A stretch of DNA of 55,454 bases, taken from assembly GCA_009777345.1 (NCBI GenBank), contig WRMB01000022.1, positions 1 through 55,454 of the forward strand. Reading direction: 5' to 3'. Positions 49,214 through 55,454 of the stretch are shown piece by piece. Source of the stretch: Micrococcales bacterium (lineage in GTDB: Bacteria > Actinomycetota > Actinomycetes > Actinomycetales > Cellulomonadaceae). The notes beneath the pieces were generated by a model. The model made no database searches and had not been told where the DNA came from. It was given only the letters and a program-made list of their open reading frames with translations. Position 1 is the stretch's first letter. The number at the start of each line of letters is the position of its first letter. The position numbers and the translations under genes were made by a program.

Positions 49214-50916
49214 GCTGGCTGGTACCTCTGCCCGTGATCCTGCCCCTGCTGGGGGCGGGGCTGACGCTCGCCTTGTTCGGCCGTCCGCGGCTGCAGAAGT
49301 TCGTCTCGGTGACCACGCTGGTCGCGGTCCTGGCGGTGGCCTCGACGCTGCTGGTGGTGGTGCGCGACGGGCCGCTGGTCCTGGAGGTCGGCAACTGGGC
49401 GGCGCCGGTAGGCATCGCCGTGGTGGCCGACCGGTTGTCGGCGCTGATGCTGACCGTGTCCGCCGCGGTGACCCTGTGCGTCCTGGTGTACTCCCAGTCC
49501 CAGGGCGACGACGAGGAGACCACCAGGCAGCGCACCGGCCCGGTGTCGATCTACCACCCGACGTACCTGATCCTCACCGCCGGGGTGTCGAACGCCTTCG
49601 TCTCCGGCGACCTGTTCAACATCTACGTCGGGTTCGAGGTGCTGCTGGCCGCGTCGTACGTGCTGCTCACCCTGGGCGGCACCGCCGAGCGGATCCGGGC
49701 CGGGTCGGTGTACGTCGTCGTCTCGATCACCTCGTCGTTGTTGTTCCTGATCGGGATCGCCGTCGCCTACGGGGCCACCGGCACGCTCAACCTGGCCCAG
49801 ATGGGCCAGCGGATGGTCGACGTCGACCCGGGGGTGCGGCTGCTGGTGGCGATGCTGCTGCTCGTCGCCTTCGGTATCAAGGCGGCGGTGTTCCCGCTGG
49901 CCTTCTGGCTGCCGGACTCCTACCCGACCGCGCCTGCGCCGGTCACTGCGGTGTTCGCCGGGCTGCTCACCAAGGTCGGGGTGTACGCGATGATCCGCAC
50001 CCGCACCCTGCTGTTCCCCGAGGGCGGCCTGGACGACGTGCTGATGTGGATGGCCCTGGCGACGATGCTCGTCGGGATCCTCGGCGCCGTGGCGCAGGAC
50101 GATATCAAGCGGCTGCTGTCGTTCACCCTGATCAGCCATATCGGGTTCATGGTGTTCGGGGTGGCGCTGGCCACGACCGCAGCCTGGTCGGCGGCGATCT
50201 ACTACGTGGCGCACCACATCACCGTGCAGACCGCGCTGTTCCTGGTCTCGGGGCTGATCGAACGGTACGGCGGGACGACGTCGCTGTCGCGCCTGGGGGG
50301 GCTGGCCAAGGCCTCCCCGGTGATCGCTGTGCTGTTCTTCGTCCCGGCGATCAACCTGGCGGGTATCCCGCCGCTGTCCGGGTTCGTCGGCAAGGTCGGG
50401 CTGCTGGAGGCCGGGGCCCAGGTGGGCACGCCCATCGCGTACGTGCTGGTCGGCGGGTCGGTCGTGACGTCCCTGCTCACCCTGTACGCGATGGTCAAGG
50501 CCTGGAACAAGGCGTTCTGGCAGCCCGCGCCCCGCCCGCTGCCGGCCCGCCGGGTGCGCCGCGGCATGCTCTGGCCCACGGTGGCGCTGGTCGTGGCCTC
50601 GCTGGGCCTCACCGTCGCCGCCGGGCCGCTCTACTCGTACACCACCAAGACCGCCGACGAGCTGGTCGAACGCGAACCGTACATCGCCGCCGTGCTGCCC
50701 GACGGGGTGCACGGCCGGGGCGCGTCGGCGCCGGACCCCGCTCCGACCGCGCCACCCAGCCCCGCCCCGGTCGCCCCGGCGTCGCAGCGACCCACCGAGG
50801 TCGTCCCGTCACCCGTCCCGTCACCCACGCCGTCACCCACCCCGACGCCGACGCCGACCGACCTGCCGGACCAGACCGATACGCCGGAAACCGATACGCC
50901 GGAAGGGGGGCCGTGA
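49210..50916 (+). CDS. mrpD: Mrp antiporter subunit D (NuoM/N-like)
   Basis: A 568-residue antiporter-like subunit. Core motifs are GDLFNIYVGFEVLLAASYVLL, FGIKAAVFPLAFWLPDSYPTAPAPVTAVFAGLLTKVGVYAMIR and QDDIKRLLSFTLISHIGFMVFG. The last ~55 residues are a Pro/Thr/Ser-rich tail with TPTPTPT-type repeats, unusual for the family and probably disordered. It is coupled to mrpC (ATGA) and to mrpE (TGATG). Confidence 0.95.
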   Translation: MSWLVPLPVILPLLGAGLTLALFGRPRLQKFVSVTTLVAVLAVASTLLVVVRDGPLVLEVGNWAAPVGIAVVADRLSALMLTVSAAVTLCVLVYSQSQGDDEETTRQRTGPVSIYHPTYLILTAGVSNAFVSGDLFNIYVGFEVLLAASYVLLTLGGTAERIRAGSVYVVVSITSSLLFLIGIAVAYGATGTLNLAQMGQRMVDVDPGVRLLVAMLLLVAFGIKAAVFPLAFWLPDSYPTAPAPVTAVFAGLLTKVGVYAMIRTRTLLFPEGGLDDVLMWMALATMLVGILGAVAQDDIKRLLSFTLISHIGFMVFGVALATTAAWSAAIYYVAHHITVQTALFLVSGLIERYGGTTSLSRLGGLAKASPVIAVLFFVPAINLAGIPPLSGFVGKVGLLEAGAQVGTPIAYVLVGGSVVTSLLTLYAMVKAWNKAFWQPAPRPLPARRVRRGMLWPTVALVVASLGLTVAAGPLYSYTTKTADELVEREPYIAAVLPDGVHGRGASAPDPAPTAPPSPAPVAPASQRPTEVVPSPVPSPTPSPTPTPTPTDLPDQTDTPETDTPEGGP

Positions 50917-51509
50917 TGGTCCGGTCACGATATGGGGCAGGCTCACGACGTCCGGTGGGCAGAGTCTCGGTGAGCAGAGTGCAGTGGTGGTCCGTGGTCT
51001 GGCTGGCCGTGGTCTGGGTGGCGCTGTGGGGCCAGGTATCGGTGGGCAACGTGCTGGTCGGAATGGTGGTCGGCATCCTGGTCACGATGCTGCTGCGGAT
51101 GACGCCGATAGACTTCCACGGTCGGCTGCGCCCCTGGGGGCTGGTGCGGCTGATCAGCCGTTTCGCCGTAGACCTGGTGCGCGGGTCGCTGGAGGTGGCG
51201 GTGATCGCGCTGCGGATCGGGTACGTGCCGACCGGCGCGGTCATCGGGGTGCGGCTGCGCTCGCACTCCGACCTGTACCTGACCCTCACCGCCGAGCTGT
51301 GCTCGCTGGTGCCCGGGACGGTCGTGGTCGACGCCCACCGGCTCACCGGCACGCTGTACCTGCACGTGCTGGACGTCACTCACGGCAGGGGCGTCTCGGA
51401 CGGGCTCGAGGTCGCCCGGTCCCAGGTGCTGGCCCAGGAGGAACGGGTGCTGCGGGCCCTGGCCTCCGACGCCGAGCTGGTCGAGGCCGGACTGGAGGTG
51501 CGCCGGTGA
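50916..51509 (+). CDS. mrpE: Mrp antiporter subunit E
   Basis: A 197-residue MnhE-family protein. After a short basic extension come helices WWSVVWLAVVWVALWG and VLVGMVVGILVTMLL, then the conserved LISRFAVDLVRGSLEVAVIAL and LTLTAELCSLVPGTVVVD with the late LHVLDV strand. The ATG overlaps the mrpD stop by one base; a later start at the VSVSRVQWW segment is possible. Confidence 0.93.
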   Translation: MVRSRYGAGSRRPVGRVSVSRVQWWSVVWLAVVWVALWGQVSVGNVLVGMVVGILVTMLLRMTPIDFHGRLRPWGLVRLISRFAVDLVRGSLEVAVIALRIGYVPTGAVIGVRLRSHSDLYLTLTAELCSLVPGTVVVDAHRLTGTLYLHVLDVTHGRGVSDGLEVARSQVLAQEERVLRALASDAELVEAGLEVRR

Positions 51510-51907
51510 CGGTGGTGGTGTGGATCAGCGGGGCTCTGCTGCTGGCCGGGGGCCTGATGACGATCGTGCGGGCCGAGGCGGGGCCGTCGATCCTCGACCG
51601 GACCGTCGCCCTGGACATCCTCGTGACGACGCTGGTCGCCGCGGTCGCGCTGTACGCGGCCCTGGAACGTCGGGCCGACGTGGTGCCCGTGCTGGTGTCG
51701 CTGTCGATCGTGGGGTTCGTCGGATCGGTCACCGTGGCCCGGTTCGCCGCCGTCGAACCGCCTGGCGAGGGCCGGGTGATGACCCGCTGGGAGGCGGCCG
51801 TCGCCCGGGCCCTCCAGCGGGCCCAGGAGTCCGCCGCCGACGACCTGGACGACGACGACCAGTCCGGCTCCGACGACTCCGCAACCGACCGGGGGAAGAC
51901 CTCATGA
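51506..51907 (+). CDS. mrpF: Mrp antiporter subunit F
   Basis: A 133-residue MnhF protein with three helices in the first ~85 residues, including RAEAGPSILDRTVALDILVTT, the family hallmark. The last ~45 residues are an acidic, Asp/Ser-rich tail. The GTG start overlaps the mrpE stop (GTGA). Confidence 0.92.
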   Translation: MTVVVWISGALLLAGGLMTIVRAEAGPSILDRTVALDILVTTLVAAVALYAALERRADVVPVLVSLSIVGFVGSVTVARFAAVEPPGEGRVMTRWEAAVARALQRAQESAADDLDDDDQSGSDDSATDRGKTS

Positions 51908-52275
51908 GCACCGCCCTGTGGACCGCCGTGGCCGACGGGGCCGCCGCGGTGTGCTTTCTCGGCGGGTCGTTCCTGGCCTTCGCGGCGGGAGTCGGCGCGC
52001 TGCGGTTCCGCGACCTGTCGGCCCGGATGCACGCTGCGACCAAGCCGCAGACCCTGGGCCTGGTGCTCGTCCTGGTCGGTCTGGCCCTGCGGCTGCGCAC
52101 CGGCGGCGCGGTGTGGGCGCTGCTGCTGGTCGGGGTGTTCGCGATGCTCACCGCCCCGGTCGCGGCGCACCTCGTCGGCCGGGCCGGTCACCGCACCGGC
52201 CGGATGTCCGCCGAACGGCTCGTCGTCGACGAGCTGACCCGCGACGCCGACCAGGCCGCGGCCGACGACGACTGA
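51904..52275 (+). CDS. mrpG: Mrp antiporter subunit G
   Basis: A 123-residue MnhG protein with three helices and the conserved FRDLSARMHAATKPQTLG segment. It is the last gene of the operon, ending in an acidic tail. The ATG overlaps the mrpF stop. Confidence 0.93.
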   Translation: MSTALWTAVADGAAAVCFLGGSFLAFAAGVGALRFRDLSARMHAATKPQTLGLVLVLVGLALRLRTGGAVWALLLVGVFAMLTAPVAAHLVGRAGHRTGRMSAERLVVDELTRDADQAAADDD

Positions 52276-52653
52276 CCCCACTGTTCGCCTTGCTGCGTGA
52301 GTACGGCGGTTCGATCGCCGGTGCTGTCACCTTGCATCCACTGGAGGACACCTGTCTGCAGCAAGAGGACAGGTGTGGCGCTGTACGCAGGCTCTCGTCC
52401 GGACGAGGGGCCGCTGTGGACTGTTGGCCGTCCCGTCGGCTATGCTCCGAGGCATGTTCTGTCGAATGTGCCGCTGACCAGCGCACGTTCGGCGTGCCCG
52501 CGGACCGGTGAGGTCTGGTCGGGCCCCGGCTCGGCCGTGCGTCTTCCCCGCCTCGATGGCGAGTGGCCGTCAGCCGCATGAGACTCGCCTGTGAGGCATC
52601 CCCCCGTCCGCGCACGGTTGGTTGCCGTGCACCCCCTTCGCAGGAGAAACCTC
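52276..52653. other. Long structured leader upstream of metY
   Basis: No gene is present. A hairpin at 52348-52376 may end the mrp operon. TGGACT with TATGCT at 52442-52447 (18-base spacer) could be the metY promoter, giving a leader of about 200 bases. Within it are stems at 52558-52589 (GGCGAGT/ACTCGCC) and others. The SAM-I core GCAACC is not seen, so a known riboswitch cannot be assigned. Confidence 0.5.
52348..52376 (+). terminator. Probable terminator of the mrp operon
   Basis: Perfect 9-bp arms (ACACCTGTC and GACAGGTGT) with an 11-base loop, 72 bases after the mrpG stop. Confidence 0.55.
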
Positions 52654-53988
52654 ATGAGCAACGAGAGCTGGAACTTCGAGACCCGGCAGATCCACGCCGG
52701 TCAGACCCCCGATTCGGCGACCGGCGCCCGGGCGCTGCCGATCTACCAGACCACGTCGTACGTCTTCGCCGACGCCGAGCAGGCCGCCGACCGGTTCGCG
52801 CTCAAAGACCTCGGGCCGATCTACACCCGGCTGGGCAACCCGACCCAGGAGGTGGTGGAGAACCGCATCGCCTCCCTGGAGGGCGGGGTCGGCGCGCTGC
52901 TGGTCTCGTCGGGGCAGAGCGCGGCGACCCTGGCCATCCTCAACGTCGCCGAGGCCGGCGACCATGTGGTGTCCAGCCCGTCGCTGTACGGCGGCACCTA
53001 CAACCTGTTCGCCCACACGCTGAAGAAGTTCGGCATCGAGGTGACGTTCGTCGCCGACCCGCACGACGCTGACGCCTGGCGCGCCGCCGCCCGGCCGAAC
53101 ACCAAAGCGTTCTTCGGCGAGGCCATCCCCAACCCGAAGTCCGACGTGCTCGACATCGAGACGGTGGCGGGCGTGGCCCACGCGGTCGGCGTGCCGCTGG
53201 TGGTGGACAACACCGTGGGCACCCCGTACCTGGTCAACCCGATCGCCTGGGGTGCCGACGTCGTGGTGCACTCCGCGACCAAGTACCTAGGCGGGCACGG
53301 CGCGGCCGTGGCCGGGGTGATCGTCGACGCCGGGCGTTTCGACTACACCGCCGACCCGGCGCGCTTCCCTGGCCTGAACCAGCCCGACCCCAGCTATCAC
53401 GGTCTGCGCTGGGGCCCGGACCTGGGGGCGGCGGACGGGCCGTTCGGCGCCAACCTGTCGTACATCCTCAAGGCCCGGGCCCAGCTGCTGCGCGACCTGG
53501 GCTTGGCGGTCAGCCCCTTCAACGCCTGGTTGGTCGCCCTGGGGATCGAGACCCTGTCGCTGCGGGTCGAACGGCACGTGGACAACGCCCAGAAGGTGGC
53601 CGAGTGGCTGGAGGCCCGCGACGACGTGGCCCTGGTCCACTACGCCGGGCTGGAGTCCAGCCCCTGGCACGCCAACCAGCGCAAGTACGCGCCGCGCGGG
53701 GCTGGTGCGGTCCTGGCCTTCGAACTGCGCGGTGATGAGACCAGCGGGTTGGCGGCCGGCCAGGCCTTCGTCTCGGCCCTGGAGCTGCACTCCCACGTGG
53801 CGAATATCGGCGACGTCCGTTCGCTGGTCATCCACCCGGCCTCCACGACGCACTCCCAGCTGACACCGGCCGAGCAGGCCCTGTCCGGGGTCACCCCGGG
53901 GCTGGTGCGCCTGGCCGTGGGCCTGGAGCACATCGACGATATCCTGGCGGACCTCGACGCAGGTTTCCGCGCCGTGAAGGCGGCCTGA
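52654..53988 (+). CDS. metY: O-acetylhomoserine aminocarboxypropyltransferase (sulfhydrylase)
   Basis: A 444-residue PLP enzyme of the Cys/Met metabolism family that makes homocysteine from O-acetylhomoserine and sulfide. Motifs are FETRQIHAGQ at the N-terminus, YTRLGNPTQEVVENRIASLEGG, SSGQSA, and the PLP lysine K210 in HSATKYLGGHG. The TTHSQL segment and C-terminal RLAVGLEHIDD are typical. AGGAG lies seven bases before the ATG. metX follows, encoding the enzyme that supplies the substrate. Confidence 0.95.
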   Translation: MSNESWNFETRQIHAGQTPDSATGARALPIYQTTSYVFADAEQAADRFALKDLGPIYTRLGNPTQEVVENRIASLEGGVGALLVSSGQSAATLAILNVAEAGDHVVSSPSLYGGTYNLFAHTLKKFGIEVTFVADPHDADAWRAAARPNTKAFFGEAIPNPKSDVLDIETVAGVAHAVGVPLVVDNTVGTPYLVNPIAWGADVVVHSATKYLGGHGAAVAGVIVDAGRFDYTADPARFPGLNQPDPSYHGLRWGPDLGAADGPFGANLSYILKARAQLLRDLGLAVSPFNAWLVALGIETLSLRVERHVDNAQKVAEWLEARDDVALVHYAGLESSPWHANQRKYAPRGAGAVLAFELRGDETSGLAAGQAFVSALELHSHVANIGDVRSLVIHPASTTHSQLTPAEQALSGVTPGLVRLAVGLEHIDDILADLDAGFRAVKAA

Positions 53989-54051
53989 GATGGGCCGGGG
54001 TCGGCAGGGCCGTTCGGCGGACCCGGCCGTGGCGCGTCCAGACCGGTCGCG

Positions 54052-54064
54052 TACCCTGGACGGT
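54052..54064 (+). promoter_or_regulatory. Possible internal leaderless promoter of metX
   Basis: TACCCT at 54052-54057 ends seven bases before the GTG of metX, the spacing seen for other leaderless genes in this window. It would let metX be expressed apart from metY. Confidence 0.45.
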
Positions 54065-55321
54065 GTGCCTGACGAGGTGACGCCTGAGATCGACGTCCCC
54101 GTCGCCCGGTCACGCCGTGCGACGCTGGGCGCTCACGCCCAGCCGGCGGCCGTGCGGCCCAGCCGCATGCCGCTGCGCGAACGTCCTCCCGTCCCGGCCA
54201 GCGCCGCGTGGCGCGACGGTGACCCGGTGGGCCGCCGTCGCTTCGCCGACCTGGGCCCGATGGACCTGGAGTCCGGCGAGCGCCTGCCCGCCGTGCGGCT
54301 GGCCTACGAGACCTGGGGCGAGCTGGCCCCCGACGGTTCCAACGCCGTGCTCGTCCTGCACGCGCTGACCGGCGACTCGCACGTCACCGGCCCGGCGGTC
54401 GAGGGGCACCCGACGGACGGCTGGTGGTCGGACATCGTCGGCCCCGGCGCTCCGATCGACACCGACCGGTGGTTCGTCCTGGCCCCCAACGTGCTGGGCG
54501 GCTGCCAAGGTTCGACCGGCCCGGCGTCCGACGGCCCGGACGGGCGGCCCTGGGGCAGCCGGTTCCCGCTGCTGACGGTGCGCGACCAGGTGGCCGCCGA
54601 GGCCCGGCTGGCCGACCACCTCGGCATCGACCGGTTCGCCCTGGTCATCGGCGCCTCCATGGGCGGGCAGCGGGCCCTGGAGTGGGCGGTGTGCCAACCC
54701 CGCCGCACCGTGCGCGTCGCGATCATCGCGGCCTGCGCGGCCACGTCCGGTGACCAGGTGGCCTCGTTCCACACCCAGCTGGTCGCGATCACCGGCGACC
54801 CGCGCTACCGCGACGGCGACTACTACGACGCCCCCGACGGCGACGGCCCCCACACCGGCCTGGGCCTGGCCCGTCAGATCGCCCACCAGACCTACCGGTC
54901 CGGCGAAGAGCTCGACGTGCGTTTCGGCCGTATCCCCCAGGGCGGCGAGGAACCGCTGGAAGGCGGCCGTTTCGCGGTCCAGTCCTACCTGGACCACCAC
55001 GGCGACAAGCTGGCCCGCCGCTTCGACGCCAACTCCTACGTCGTGCTGACCCGCACCATGCTGACCCACGACCTGGGACGCGACCGCGGCGGCGTCGACC
55101 AGGCCCTGTCCACCATCACCGCCCGCGCCATGGTCGTCGCCGTCGACTCCGACCGCCTGTTCACCCGCGAGCAGGCCGAGCAGATCGCCGCCGGCATCCC
55201 CCGCTGCGGCCCGGTCCGGGTGGTCCGCTCACCGTTCGGCCACGACGGCTTCCTGGTCGAGCACGACCAGGTCGGCGCCCTGGTCTCCGCCTTCCTCCAC
55301 GACCGGATCCGCACCCGCTGA
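54065..55321 (+). CDS. metX: Homoserine O-acetyltransferase
   Basis: A 418-residue alpha/beta-hydrolase that acetylates homoserine. Key features are LAYETWGEL, HALTGDSHVTG, NVLGGCQGSTGP, the nucleophile S198 in GASMGGQ, a DSDRLF Asp loop and a GHDGFL His. All three catalytic residues are present. The first ~50 residues are a Pro/Arg-rich extension. GTG at 54065 is preferred because a TACCCT box lies just upstream. An ATG at 53990, one base after the metY stop, would add 25 residues and is the alternative. With metY it forms the direct sulfhydrylation route to homocysteine, feeding MetE. Confidence 0.94.
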   Translation: MPDEVTPEIDVPVARSRRATLGAHAQPAAVRPSRMPLRERPPVPASAAWRDGDPVGRRRFADLGPMDLESGERLPAVRLAYETWGELAPDGSNAVLVLHALTGDSHVTGPAVEGHPTDGWWSDIVGPGAPIDTDRWFVLAPNVLGGCQGSTGPASDGPDGRPWGSRFPLLTVRDQVAAEARLADHLGIDRFALVIGASMGGQRALEWAVCQPRRTVRVAIIAACAATSGDQVASFHTQLVAITGDPRYRDGDYYDAPDGDGPHTGLGLARQIAHQTYRSGEELDVRFGRIPQGGEEPLEGGRFAVQSYLDHHGDKLARRFDANSYVVLTRTMLTHDLGRDRGGVDQALSTITARAMVVAVDSDRLFTREQAEQIAAGIPRCGPVRVVRSPFGHDGFLVEHDQVGALVSAFLHDRIRTR

Positions 55322-55350
55322 CCGCCCTGCCTTTCCACCGTCGGTCCAGG

Positions 55351-55415
55351 TATTCGAGACTTCTGTCGCGGATTCGAGAGGAATACTCTCGAATCCCGGA
55401 CAGGAGTCTCGAATA
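55351..55415. repeat. 30-bp imperfect inverted repeat after metX
   Basis: Arms 55351-55380 and 55386-55415 pair at 27 of 30 positions around a 5-base loop. Each arm holds two copies of TTCGAGA. It could terminate metX but lacks a U-tract. Its two-copies-per-arm design resembles the palindrome at 9461-9520. Confidence 0.8.
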
Positions 55416-55454
55416 GGCGACGAGCGCCCGCCAGGGGGGAGGAGCGACCGCGCG

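Noticed and set aside
1..55454. rRNA, tRNA and CRISPR arrays
   Set aside because: I looked for rRNA segments, cloverleaf-like TTCGAATC/TTCRANNC regions with acceptor stems and spaced repeats, and found none I could support.

Overview
The window is about 55 kb of very GC-rich DNA (roughly 72% by eye) with dense actinobacterial coding and frequent GTG starts. SbcCD, HrpA, an orphan NrdI, a DUF2993 protein, MetX/MetY, MetF/MetE, an Mrp-type antiporter and a Septum_form-domain protein all fit a free-living actinobacterium. A chemoreceptor and a cyclic-di-GMP riboswitch would suit a motile member of the Micrococcales (Cellulomonadaceae-like), but the genus cannot be named from sequence alone. A perfect 14-bp parS core inside hrpA suggests the region lies in the origin-proximal part of the chromosome.

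Layout. 1-9.4 kb: small genes (a GWVP-repeat membrane protein, nrdI, an HNH nuclease, a DUF2993 protein), the sbcD-sbcC operon, a STAS protein and a lone FetB-like permease. 9.4-11.7 kb: three toxin-antitoxin (TA) modules in tandem plus a yoeB remnant. 11.8-18.3 kb: hrpA, then a chemoreceptor gene lying between hrpA and a decayed copy of the hrpA 3' end. 18.3-26.4 kb: a membrane protein, tag, a SAM-riboswitch-controlled metF-metE operon, an unknown protein and a radical SAM/SPASM enzyme. 26.4-35.4 kb: cell-envelope genes (a lipoprotein penicillin-binding protein, a kinase-like/UPF0104 membrane protein, a CPBP protease and small membrane proteins), with a c-di-GMP riboswitch that appears to control a 38-residue ORF. 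35.7-39.3 kb: an ABC exporter and two more TA modules. 39.4-42.6 kb: an accessory island with a cupin, a truncated phosphopantetheinyl transferase, an IS66-type transposase fragment and a lower-GC orphan gene for a 695-residue protein with a WXG-like C-terminal region. 42.8-44.7 kb: an ABC-2 exporter pair. 44.7-52.3 kb: a Septum_form protein and the mrpA(B)CDEFG operon. 52.6-55.3 kb: metY-metX.

How the parts work together. Methionine supply is encoded twice here, as the metF-metE methylation branch under a SAM riboswitch and as the metX-metY acetylhomoserine/sulfide branch behind a long leader. SbcCD and Tag are DNA repair proteins, and HrpA is an RNA helicase. Mrp genes overlap by 1-4 bases and form one translationally coupled operon. 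The most unusual layer is non-coding. It includes perfect palindromes, one of them inside the hrpA reading frame, a dispersed repeat of about 25 bp with four copies in the first 10 kb, an inverted-repeat pair bracketing one gene, and direct repeats bracketing two opposite-strand genes. Many genes look leaderless, with a TANNNT box 6-9 bases before GTG or ATG.
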